Positions 1-6,189 of a DNA stretch of 14,479 nucleotides are shown here, in pieces; the stretch's first letter is position 1, and every line of letters starts with the position of its first letter. The position numbers and the translations under genes are program-made. The stretch is from Syntrophaceae bacterium UBA1062 (GTDB taxonomy: Bacteria; Desulfobacterota; Desulfomonilia; UBA1062). A model generated the notes under the pieces. The model did not search any database. It was not told the origin of the DNA and saw only the letters and a list, made by a program, of their open reading frames with translations. The stretch covers positions 1-14,479 of the forward strand of contig DCDF01000016.1 of the NCBI GenBank assembly GCA_002316295.1, written 5' to 3'.

Positions 1-399
1 GTGAAATGCAGGATCTCAAGGATTTCGGCCGCCGGACTGAGGCCGCTCTGCAGACGCTTTCCCGGGCTCAGGCAGTCATTGGAAGCGCTGTATCATGAAC
101 GCATCCTCAAAAAGGCCGGAGAAGAGCTGCTTCATCACCCCCTGGCGGACCTGAGAAACGACATGCTCACCATTGCGCGGTTTCATCGCGGGCAGGCCCT
201 CTCCTTCGACGACGAGGCCTACGTGACCATTATCAAACACGGGATCGTCGAGGTCGACATGGATGAGAGGGGTTTGAAAACGAAACGCTTCCTGAGGCCT
301 GGTCATGTCATCGAGCGTTTCGGCGGGTCCGCCCGGGCCAACACCGATGTCGAAGTGATCAGGGCGCGGATCAATCTGACAGGGGCCGGGAGAGATTAG
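1..399 (+). CDS. 3' part of a possible cyclic-nucleotide-binding-domain protein (5' end outside window)
   Basis: The frame is open from the left edge to a TAG at 397-399, giving 132 residues. The stretch from about residue 20 (PGLRQSLEALYHERI) to the end looks like the linker helix and start of a CRP-like beta-roll: YVTIIKHGIVEVDM followed by KRFLRPGHVIERFGG resembles the strand-turn-strand of cNMP-binding folds. The fold is incomplete, with no PBC phosphate-binding motif, so ligand binding cannot be claimed. The GTG at position 1 is only the first codon in view; the real start is probably upstream. The first 98 bases are also open in frame 3 (MQDLKDFGRRTEAAL..., TGA at 96-98), so the upstream end may instead be another gene overlapping this one, or a frameshift. 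The family call is weak; that the 3' half is coding is more secure. Confidence 0.4.
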   Translation: MKCRISRISAAGLRPLCRRFPGLRQSLEALYHERILKKAGEELLHHPLADLRNDMLTIARFHRGQALSFDDEAYVTIIKHGIVEVDMDERGLKTKRFLRPGHVIERFGGSARANTDVEVIRARINLTGAGRD

Positions 400-409
400 C
401 TCCCGCAGG

Positions 410-443
410 GGGCGCTCGTTCTCAGCCGGGGAGAACGCCGCCC
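410..443. terminator. Hairpin between convergent genes, possible bidirectional terminator
   Basis: Arms CGTTCTC (417-423) and GAGAACG (431-437) enclose a 7-base loop. Beyond a small internal loop the stem continues with GGGCG (410-414) against CGCCC (439-443). It lies 11 bases after the stop of the upstream plus-strand gene and covers the stop codon of the convergent methyltransferase gene (422-424). No U-tract follows on either strand, so intrinsic termination is uncertain. Confidence 0.35.
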
Positions 444-1159
444 GCGCAGGCCAGAACGATCCCCGCGGTCACGGCCACATTGAGCGATTCAACATTTTTC
501 TTCATGGGAATGGACACGGTTTCGTGAGAAATGGCGAGCATCTCGGGGCTCACGCCCGCTCCTTCCTGCCCCAGGCAGACGGCGCAGGGGCTCCTGAAAA
601 GATCGGCGCTCAGCCTCGCGCTGCCGCGGGGGGCAAGGGTGATGATACGGTGGGGATACGTCGCAAGCTCTTCAGGCTGAACCCTTGCGATCGTCAAGCC
701 CAGCACCGAACCCATGGAAGACCTGACGGCCTTGGGGGAAAAGGGGGAGGCGGACCCTTCTGTCAGCGCTATTGCATCAAACCCGAACGCCTCGGCGGTC
801 CGGATGATGGTCCCTACATTGCCCGGGTCCTGCAGTCCGTCGAGGATGACGATCCTCTCGCGGCCGGCGAGATCTTCCGCCGCCGCCCATGGAACAGGGA
901 AAAAGGCGAGTATTCCCTGGGGGGTTCTGGTATCGGCGATGCGTGCAAGCAGCTCTTCCTTCAGAACTGTATGCGGAAAACGGGACGGGCCGTGCGCTCG
1001 GATATATTCCGGGGTCACGGCCGCCAGCCCGGGAACCAGGCCTCTGGAAAGGGCGTTCTCCACAAGCCTTCTTCCTTCGAGAAGCATCATCCCCTTGTCT
1101 TTTTTTGCAGCGAGAAAGGCCCGGAAAGCCAGGCTCCTGTGGCTCGTGACGACTCTCAT
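422..1159 (-). CDS. SpoU/TrmH-family RNA 2'-O-methyltransferase
   Basis: This 245-residue protein is a SPOUT-class methyltransferase that would transfer a methyl group from S-adenosylmethionine to a ribose 2'-OH in rRNA or tRNA. Residues ~1-95 form the substrate-binding N-terminal domain (KGMMLLEGRRLVENAL, then TRTPQGILAFF). The knotted catalytic domain follows with all three SpoU motifs: motif 1 DPGNVGTIIRTAEAFG (111-126, with N114 and R120), motif 2 LGQEGAGVSPEMLA (196-209, with E199) and motif 3 SIPMKKNVESLNVAVTAGIV (216-235, with S225, L226, N227). Length and layout match the RlmB/TsnR-like branch, but the target nucleotide cannot be read from sequence. The ATG at 1159 has no clear Shine-Dalgarno sequence. 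It lies downstream of the SPFH gene on the same strand, separated by 149 bases containing a GC-rich palindrome, and is convergent with the gene at the left edge. Confidence 0.9.
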   Translation of the reverse strand: MRVVTSHRSLAFRAFLAAKKDKGMMLLEGRRLVENALSRGLVPGLAAVTPEYIRAHGPSRFPHTVLKEELLARIADTRTPQGILAFFPVPWAAAEDLAGRERIVILDGLQDPGNVGTIIRTAEAFGFDAIALTEGSASPFSPKAVRSSMGSVLGLTIARVQPEELATYPHRIITLAPRGSARLSADLFRSPCAVCLGQEGAGVSPEMLAISHETVSIPMKKNVESLNVAVTAGIVLACAGGVLPG

Positions 1160-1239
1160 AAAAAGAATAGCCCGTCCGGAGAAAGGAAGGGCCGCTTCCT
1201 CCGGAAATATCCGCCATTGATCGATACCGGCGGGAAGTT

Positions 1240-1259
1240 CGGCCGCCTGCAGGCGGCCG
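1240..1259. terminator. Perfect 20-bp GC-rich palindrome, terminator-like hairpin after the SPFH gene
   Basis: CGGCCGCCTGCAGGCGGCCG is its own reverse complement and can fold into an 8-bp GC stem with a TGCA loop. It lies 50 bases beyond the SPFH stop and about 80 bases before the methyltransferase start, on the strand they share. No T-run follows on the minus strand, so it may be a pause site, a factor-dependent terminator or an mRNA-end stabiliser rather than a standard intrinsic terminator. Confidence 0.35.
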
Positions 1260-1308
1260 GCTTAACGGCATCCATGACGGGGACCCGGGGCATTTCCTTT
1301 TTCAGGGC

Positions 1309-2064
1309 TCAGCCCTTGAGGCCCTTGAGGAAGGGTGCGATGATCTCCATGGGGAGCGGAATCAGAGTATTGACGGCTCCCTCGGCGGAGATCTCGCGCA
1401 AGGTCTGCAGGTATCTCAGTTGCAGGGCGATGGGCTGCCCGGCGATGACATCGGCTGCATCCCGCAGCTTCTGAGAGGCCTGGAATTCGCCCTCGGCATG
1501 GATGATCTTTGACCTTCTCTCACGCTCGGCCTCGGCCTGCTTGGCCATTGCCCGCTGCATCTCCTCCGGCAGATCGATGTGCTTGAGCTCCACGGCGGAG
1601 ACCTTGATGCCCCACGGGTCGGTCTGGCGGTCAAGCATCTCCTGGATCCGCGAGCTGATCTCCTCACGGTTGGCGAGGAGCTCGTCGAGCTCGGCCTGCC
1701 CGCACACCGACCGCAGCGTCGTCTGGGACAGCTGGCTCGTGGCATAGAGGTAGTTCTCCACCTCGATGACGGATTTCATGGGTTCTATGACCCGGAAATA
1801 GACCACGGCGTTGACCTTGACCGTCACGTTGTCCCGGGTGATCACATCCTGGGGAGGAACGTCCTGCACGACCGTGCGGAGACTGATCCTGACGAACCGG
1901 TCCACCACAGGGATAATGATGATGAGACCGGGCCCCTTGGGTGCGGGGAGGACTCTGCCAAGCCTGAAAACCACCGCCCTCTCGTATTCATTGAGGATCT
2001 TGATCGCGGAGAAAAGAAACAGCAGTATTATGACAACAATCGTGATCAGAGCGTATGCACTCAT
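1309..2064 (-). CDS. SPFH-domain membrane protein (slipin/stomatin family)
   Basis: This 251-residue protein is a stomatin-like membrane organiser. Slipins assemble into large oligomers in the inner membrane and are linked to membrane microdomains and protease control. One N-terminal transmembrane helix (about residues 5-22, ALITIVVIILLFLFSAIKIL) is followed by the SPFH domain: NEYERAVVFRLGRVLPAPKG, then PPQDVITRDNVTVKVNAVVYFRV. A coiled-coil stretch follows (LPEEMQRAMAKQAEAERERR ... AEGEFQASQKL), then the conserved tail around ALQLRYLQTL and NTLIPLPME. The ATG at 2064 has a strong AAGGAGGTG ribosome site. It starts 13 bases after the stop of the M23 peptidase gene, so the two are probably one transcript. 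Slipins often sit beside an NfeD-family partner; none is visible here. YdjF/QmcA-type assignment is not possible from sequence alone. Confidence 0.93.
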   Translation of the reverse strand: MSAYALITIVVIILLFLFSAIKILNEYERAVVFRLGRVLPAPKGPGLIIIIPVVDRFVRISLRTVVQDVPPQDVITRDNVTVKVNAVVYFRVIEPMKSVIEVENYLYATSQLSQTTLRSVCGQAELDELLANREEISSRIQEMLDRQTDPWGIKVSAVELKHIDLPEEMQRAMAKQAEAERERRSKIIHAEGEFQASQKLRDAADVIAGQPIALQLRYLQTLREISAEGAVNTLIPLPMEIIAPFLKGLKG

Positions 2065-2077
2065 TACCTACACCTCC

Positions 2078-3772
2078 TTACAGGGATACATCTTCAATAT
2101 CCATCTTTGCGGTATGGTTCAAGGAAGGATCGTCCAACATGGCCAGCCGCTTGGTCGAAAATTCCTTGTATCTGGCCAGAGACTTTCCTTTCAGGGGCGG
2201 GCCGTTGACCGGTTTCAATTTCAGCGGATTGATGAACTTGCCATTGTGCCGTACCCTGAAATCAAGATGCGGCCCTGTGGAGGCACCGGTCGATCCCACA
2301 TAGCCTATGACCTCTCCCTGGCTCACGCGCGTGCCTTTGGAAATTCCCTTCGCATAACCCGAAAGATGTCCGTAATAAGTGACATAGCCGGCCTGATGGG
2401 TAATCTGAATGCTCTTGCCGAAGCCTCCTGACGTACCCTTGAAGGTCACTGTCCCGTTTCCGAGGGCGACGACCGGAGTGCCTGACGGCGCTGCGTAGTC
2501 CACTCCCAAGTGAGGCCTTGCCACCTGATAAATGGGATGGATCCTGCTACGGCTGAAACCGGAGGATATCCTGCGGTAGTTCAGCGGCGCCTTGAGAAAA
2601 AGCTTCCGGATGGGTTTGCCTTCTTCGTCGTAATATCCTTTGACCCCGTCGCCGTCATCGAAGTAAACGGCCACATGGGGGCTCCCCTGGTTCACGAAGC
2701 GTGCAGCCACCACCCTTCCGTATCCTCTGAAGGTATCTTTGACATAGTAGCGTTCGTATATCACGGTATAATGGTCGCCCTGCCTGATATCGGTAAAGAA
2801 GTTGATGTCCCAGGCAAAAATGTCAGAAAGGGCCATCACCACCTCAGGAGACAGGCCAGCCTGGATCGCCGACTCATAGAGGCTGCTGTTGATCGTGCCC
2901 TCGGCCCGTTCATGCCTGACATCCACATCGAATGTCTGCTTGGTGGCTTTGTAGGCGCCGTTTTCGGGGACAACCTCGAGCAGGTTGAGATAGTCTATCT
3001 CGTATGTGAGCCGTGCGAGGCGCGCCGGCTCCTCTTCGGTGACCCATATGCTCATGGCGTTTCCAGGAATGATGCCTGAGAGATTATAGACCTTCTTGAC
3101 TGACTTAATCACCAGGCCGATCTGGTAGTCGCATACCCCGTTACTGCGCAGGACAGTATAGAGGTTGTCGCCCTTTTCCACAATATAATCGGTCTGTTTG
3201 ATCCGCCCTGAGTATCCAGATGGCAGAACCCGGGAAATTTCCTGTTTTCTTGCGTCTATGCTTTCGCCGTTGATGGAGACGTCAAGCCGCGAAATATCGG
3301 AGATGGAGTACTCGACGCCGATGAGATCCTGATTGTCGGGAGAAAATATGAGCACAAGCTCTCTGCCCGGTACGATCTTGGAAAGATCGAATACGGGCTT
3401 GGTCTCGTTCAGGATATCATAAGCCTGGCGGGCCGACACCCCGTTTTGCATGAGGATCGCGTAGAAGCTGTCCCCGCGGTCGATGGTGGAGATCTTCCGG
3501 ATAGGCTCTGCGGATGCATCCGGTGCCGGCACAAGAGCGGAGTAGTCCTGCCCCTTCTCCACATCGTGCTCCGGCAGGACAACATCGTCCTGCGCAGACA
3601 ATGCGGATTCGTCCTGGCCGGCCATGTTTTTCTCGCCATGCTCTGAGGCAGCCCCGGCCGATCCCCGCACATTGTCGCCGGTGCTAAGGTACCAGAAAAC
3701 GCAGGAAGCTAACAGGACAGCGAGGACGAATGTGCTCCATTTCCAAGGATTGGCCCGCTGATCGATATTCAT
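2078..3772 (-). CDS. Membrane-anchored M23-family peptidoglycan metallopeptidase with LysM/OapA-like modules
   Basis: This 564-residue protein should cut peptidoglycan cross-links in the periplasm. An N-terminal hydrophobic segment (13-29) holds LASC with Cys24, a possible lipobox, but hydrophobic residues continue after the Cys, so a plain membrane anchor is equally likely. Two LysM/OapA-like modules follow: IDRGDSFYAILMQNGVSARQ (~97-116) and IVEKGDNLYTVLRSNGV (~197-213), each trailed by a PGxxL/M-type segment. A Csd3/MepM-like middle region (~280-400) leads to the M23 domain (~405-520). Zinc and catalytic residues are H421 and D425 (HLGVD), H469 (YYGHLSGYAKG) and the TGPHLDFRV motif, where the usual HxH is H502-L-D504. 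The gene heads a two-gene unit with the SPFH protein. It has no Shine-Dalgarno sequence, and a -10 element lies only ~10 bases upstream of the ATG. Confidence 0.92.
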   Translation of the reverse strand: MNIDQRANPWKWSTFVLAVLLASCVFWYLSTGDNVRGSAGAASEHGEKNMAGQDESALSAQDDVVLPEHDVEKGQDYSALVPAPDASAEPIRKISTIDRGDSFYAILMQNGVSARQAYDILNETKPVFDLSKIVPGRELVLIFSPDNQDLIGVEYSISDISRLDVSINGESIDARKQEISRVLPSGYSGRIKQTDYIVEKGDNLYTVLRSNGVCDYQIGLVIKSVKKVYNLSGIIPGNAMSIWVTEEEPARLARLTYEIDYLNLLEVVPENGAYKATKQTFDVDVRHERAEGTINSSLYESAIQAGLSPEVVMALSDIFAWDINFFTDIRQGDHYTVIYERYYVKDTFRGYGRVVAARFVNQGSPHVAVYFDDGDGVKGYYDEEGKPIRKLFLKAPLNYRRISSGFSRSRIHPIYQVARPHLGVDYAAPSGTPVVALGNGTVTFKGTSGGFGKSIQITHQAGYVTYYGHLSGYAKGISKGTRVSQGEVIGYVGSTGASTGPHLDFRVRHNGKFINPLKLKPVNGPPLKGKSLARYKEFSTKRLAMLDDPSLNHTAKMDIEDVSL

Positions 3773-3781
3773 GGGAATTCA

Positions 3782-3810
3782 TTTATAAAATGATTTGCTT
3801 GCCAAGGCAA
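3782..3810 (-). promoter_or_regulatory. Sigma-70-like promoter for the M23 gene
   Basis: Read on the minus strand, TTGCCT (3810-3805) and TATAAA (3787-3782) are separated by 17 bases. The start point would be near 3775, leaving a leader of about 0-4 bases before the ATG at 3772. This fits the absence of a ribosome-binding site and suggests leaderless translation. The -35 half overlaps the dyad at 3797-3812. Confidence 0.5.
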
Positions 3811-3812
3811 GC
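3797..3812. promoter_or_regulatory. Inverted repeat in divergent promoter region, operator candidate
   Basis: GCTTGCC and GGCAAGC form perfect 7-base arms around AA. The site covers the -35 hexamer and part of the spacer of the predicted M23 promoter and lies about 22 bases before the LpxH-like ATG. It could be a repressor site acting on either gene or both. No regulator gene is adjacent. Confidence 0.4.
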
Positions 3813-3820
3813 GACTTTTG

Positions 3821-3835
3821 ATTGAATCATTCAAT
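3821..3835. promoter_or_regulatory. Inverted repeat over the start of the LpxH-like gene
   Basis: ATTGAAT and ATTCAAT form perfect 7-base arms around a single C. The dyad includes the possible TTG start at 3822 and the first two bases of the ATG at 3834. A one-base loop is too tight for a good RNA hairpin, so protein binding is more plausible than an RNA switch. Confidence 0.3.
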
Positions 3836-4475
3836 GCTTATATTTGTCGCCGATGCCCACATCAGGCCTGGTTGCCGTGAAGATTCCGAAAAATTCATTC
3901 ACTGGCTGAATCATGCTAAGCTGCAGGCATCCGACGTATATATCCTCGGCGATCTCTTTGACTACTGGTTCACGGGAGTTCATGAAGAAGTCAGGGACGT
4001 CGTGGAGGCCCTCGCATCTCCCGGTGTCCATATCATTCCGGGGAACCGGGATTTCCTGATGGCAAACGCCGGAGATCTCGGTCTGCATATCCTCGGAGAA
4101 GAGGAGATCATTGCACCGCCCTCCTCCGTACGTCTGCTTCTTGCACACGGCCACACCCTGACCAGGGACGACTACGGATTCAAGCTCCTCCATGCCCTTG
4201 GATGGCCGGTGCTCAGACTTCTGGACCGGCATCTGAATGGAGAGATCAAAGAGCGTTTCGCCCGGTTCCTGGTGCGATCGTCGGCCGCTGTCAGGGCGCC
4301 TCGCGCAGCTATCGACAAAGACATATCCCGCCGCCGGGGCGTCGATACCGTCATCTGCGGACATCTACATCGCGGCTTTATGAGCAGTGAGCTGATCGTC
4401 CTTCCCGCCTTTTTCGATACGGGCAAGTGGCTTGTCTGGGACGGCAACGGCCCGAAAGTCATGGGTGGGGAATAG
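3834..4475 (+). CDS. lpxH: UDP-2,3-diacylglucosamine diphosphatase-like metallophosphoesterase (LpxH-like)
   Basis: LpxH cleaves UDP-2,3-diacylglucosamine to lipid X and UMP in lipid A synthesis, at the inner face of the inner membrane. From the ATG at 3834 the protein has 213 residues. It carries the calcineurin-like metal-binding series: DAH (D7, H9), GDLFDYW (D40), GNRDFL (N71), AHGHTLTRDD (H105) and CGHLHR (H177, H179). GDLF(D/E)xW, GNRDFL and HGxTLxxDD are shared with E. coli LpxH. At 213 residues it is shorter than the ~240 of E. coli LpxH, and the final GHxHR loop is divergent, so a related phosphoesterase remains possible. An in-frame TTG at 3822 would add four residues; neither start has a clear ribosome site. 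It is transcribed away from the M23 gene. No other lipid A gene is in the window. Confidence 0.78.
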   Translation: MLIFVADAHIRPGCREDSEKFIHWLNHAKLQASDVYILGDLFDYWFTGVHEEVRDVVEALASPGVHIIPGNRDFLMANAGDLGLHILGEEEIIAPPSSVRLLLAHGHTLTRDDYGFKLLHALGWPVLRLLDRHLNGEIKERFARFLVRSSAAVRAPRAAIDKDISRRRGVDTVICGHLHRGFMSSELIVLPAFFDTGKWLVWDGNGPKVMGGE

Positions 4476-4578
4476 CCTTTCTGAAGGCTTACCGGCTGCG
4501 GCGACACTGTGACGAACCGCTGGACGACTGAAGACAACCTGCTTTTCTCAATGCTTCAGGGGTTCCGGTCGAGAGGGC

Positions 4579-4636
4579 AAAAAAAAAGCCAGAAGAACTG
4601 GTGCATATTCATTTGATGTAATTCCTATCTTCTGGC
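4579..4636 (-). terminator. Intrinsic terminator of the small minus-strand gene
   Basis: On the minus strand GCCAGAAGA (4636-4628) pairs perfectly with TCTTCTGGC (4596-4588), followed at once by nine T residues (4587-4579). The 31-base loop is longer than usual. The first arm contains the last codons of the small gene, immediately before its TAG at 4627-4625. Stem plus T-run is good evidence that minus-strand transcription ends here. Confidence 0.65.
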
Positions 4637-4846
4637 AGTTTCAGTAAGTATCATATCCAGTCTGTCACGGAAATAAGACATCCGATGATATTCGTGTAAG
4701 ACTCTTGCGATCATCCGGTGTAGGGTTCTTCCGACAAGAAGCGATACCCTGGCAAAACCATACAGTCTTTCAGCCCCCGTCAACTCGGGGGGAAACTCCG
4801 GCGGGATAATATTGTCAGATTTTTGGCAAAACCGGCTGCATTTCAT
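4625..4846 (-). CDS. Small hypothetical protein, 73 residues
   Basis: I do not recognise this protein. It is basic and mostly helical in character (YGFARVSLLVGRTLHRMIAR, then HRMSYFRDRLDMILTE), with a short Pro-rich N-terminal part (IIPPEFPPEL). There is no signal peptide or clear membrane segment. The ATG at 4846 follows a run of six G with no spacing, so the ribosome site is poor and the start is uncertain; no in-frame start lies just upstream. The main support is context: a T-tailed hairpin begins in its last codons, exactly where a terminator for this gene should be. It is isolated between two plus-strand genes. It could also be a longer transcript's tail with no coding role. Confidence 0.45.
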   Translation of the reverse strand: MKCSRFCQKSDNIIPPEFPPELTGAERLYGFARVSLLVGRTLHRMIARVLHEYHRMSYFRDRLDMILTETARR

Positions 4847-4922
4847 CCCCCCATTCTCTCACATATCTCTGACCAAATCATAACTTCCTGCATTTTATTG
4901 CTATTTGCGCCATAACGATCAA

Positions 4923-4938
4923 TGGCACATTTTATGCT
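4923..4938 (+). promoter_or_regulatory. Sigma-54-like (-24/-12) promoter upstream of the response regulator
   Basis: TGGCACATTTTATGCT has GG at 4924-4925 and GC at 4936-4937 separated by exactly 10 bases, and matches the RpoN consensus TGGCAC-N5-TTGCW except for A in place of the first T. A start near 4950 would give a leader of about 110 bases. A short inverted repeat GCCAT/ATGGC (4909-4913, 4922-4926) overlaps the -24 element. No enhancer-binding activator gene is in the window. Confidence 0.5.
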
Positions 4939-5059
4939 GCAAAGAGATTGATCGGGTTCAACGCGAAGCGGAAGCGGATTGAAGGCAACTTGTGTGATGC
5001 AGGGTGTTGGCTTTCCAGGTTCAAAACCCTATAGAATACATGTTGGAGGAGGTTTACGT

Positions 5060-5461
5060 ATGAAACACATACTGCTGGTAGAGGATGACAGCCATCTCCA
5101 GTTCCTCATCACCGAGGAGCTCAAGGACGCGGGATATGACGTGGCGGCGGCATCGAACGGGAAGGAGGCGCTGTCCCTGCTCTTTGACGGGAATCGAAAC
5201 GAACCCGACCTCATCATCATGGATATCAGAATGCCCAAAATGGACGGAATCGACGCCTTGGGCTACATTCTCAAGTCAAAGCTCGATATCCCCGTCGTCA
5301 TTCATTCAGCCTATGCAGGCTACCGCGACAACCCTATTGTCAGGACCGCCGATGCCTACGTGCTGAAGTCTCATGACCTTACCCGACTGAAAGAAACAGT
5401 GGATGAGCTCATCAACAGAAACGCCGAAAAAACAGAGCAGCGCCGGGCAGCAAACATGTGA
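5060..5461 (+). CDS. Single-domain CheY-like response regulator
   Basis: This 133-residue protein is one receiver domain with no output domain. Visible features are the acidic cluster E8-D9-D10 (LLVEDD), phospho-acceptor D55 in LIIMDIRMP, Ser83 in the position normally Thr/Ser (VVIHSAYAG) and the conserved Lys103 (AYVLKSHD). Such proteins pass phosphate within a relay or act by docking on a partner. The ATG at 5060 is fixed by GGAGGAGG seven bases upstream; longer readings from upstream TTG codons lack a ribosome site. No histidine kinase lies next to it, so the partner is unknown. The sigma-54-like promoter implies control by an activator, for instance under nitrogen, motility or stress signals (inference). 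The charged tail (RNAEKTEQRRAANM) extends past the receiver fold. Confidence 0.93.
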   Translation: MKHILLVEDDSHLQFLITEELKDAGYDVAAASNGKEALSLLFDGNRNEPDLIIMDIRMPKMDGIDALGYILKSKLDIPVVIHSAYAGYRDNPIVRTADAYVLKSHDLTRLKETVDELINRNAEKTEQRRAANM

Positions 5462-5527
5462 TCGCCCACAGACTTCTCTTCCAAGAAGGCTGCGCGGTAT
5501 TCCAGATGCCGGGCAAGAGCGTCGACT

Positions 5528-5878
5528 CTACTGGCTCCTGTCGATCCGGTGTTCGATCTTGACATAGCGAACCTCCGGCTTCCCGCCCTCGCCCTTGTCG
5601 ATGACCTCGGTGATGTAACCGAGCTTTCTCAGGAGCCTTCTGGCTTCGAGGAGCTGCCCCTTCGTCATCCAGGCCAGGCATTGCATGTCCAGGGTGTCGC
5701 TTGTCTCTATGGTATCCGTCAGCCGTCTCTTTGCGGCGGATTTATACAGGGTGTAGACATCAAATGCGTTCTCTCCTATATCACCGTACTCCAGGAGCCG
5801 GCTGCGCACGACAGGATTGATGTCCAGCAGTTTCATGATGGAAGGACGGCCATACCATCCGGTGCCGATCTTATCCAT
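5528..5878 (-). CDS. Hypothetical protein, possible winged-helix fold
   Basis: I do not recognise this 116-residue protein. The ATG at 5878 is chosen because AAGGAG lies six bases upstream; a longer reading to 5959 lacks this. The C-terminal half (DMQCLAWMTKGQLLEARRLLRKLGYITEV, residues ~65-93, then KGEGGKPEVRYVKIE) resembles a recognition helix followed by a beta-wing, as in small winged-helix DNA-binding proteins, so DNA binding is possible but unproven. The middle carries VYTLYKSAAKRRLTDTIET. There is no signal peptide or membrane segment. It is convergent with the response regulator (66 bases between stops) and has about 310 bases of non-coding DNA upstream, so it is probably transcribed alone. 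Confidence 0.7.
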   Translation of the reverse strand: MDKIGTGWYGRPSIMKLLDINPVVRSRLLEYGDIGENAFDVYTLYKSAAKRRLTDTIETSDTLDMQCLAWMTKGQLLEARRLLRKLGYITEVIDKGEGGKPEVRYVKIEHRIDRSQ

Positions 5879-6189
5879 AGTGTCTCCTTGCACTGACGAT
5901 ATTACCCACACACCCCTCATGAATCCTGCACGGGAAATGAAGAAAACATAAATAAGCATAACTTCGAAAGCAAATAATGTACCATTAAATAGCCTCTATT
6001 GATTCAATGGGTTATCTATAAACCTTGCCGGTATTCCAGCCGGGATGGGAAAAAAGGATGGCTTTTCATAGAAAATATCTTCCCACCGGGAATTGCCGGA
6101 AACGATCCGGGAGTGGGTTTACCTATATAAGTATTAATATAAGAGTCGCTCCCCAGAGAGCCAATAACCGGCGGAAAACTACAGAAGCG
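5879..6189. other. 311-base intergenic region
   Basis: No credible gene is seen on either strand. There are two AT-rich stretches (about 5940-6000 and 6120-6142), a short dyad ATTGA/TCAAT near 5998-6008 and the candidate minus-strand promoter at 6136-6164. No T-tailed terminator was found behind the TraB-family gene. Confidence 0.5.
6136..6164 (-). promoter_or_regulatory. Candidate sigma-70-like promoter
   Basis: On the minus strand TTGGCT (6164-6159) and TATATT (6141-6136) are 17 bases apart. It would drive the 116-residue gene with a leader of roughly 250 bases. The match is moderate and the leader long, so this is only a candidate. Confidence 0.3.

Noticed and set aside
524..1474. 316-codon open frame on the plus strand
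   Set aside because: Antisense to the SpoU methyltransferase and the end of the SPFH gene; Gly/Arg-rich without any domain.
4985..5040. Possible riboswitch in the long leader of the response regulator (AGGGT...ACCCT pairing)
   Set aside because: Only a five-base pairing; no conserved riboswitch core that I recognise.
4979..5059. N-terminal extension of the response regulator
   Set aside because: The extra residues have no receiver-domain similarity, and GGAGGAGG seven bases before ATG 5060 fixes the start there.
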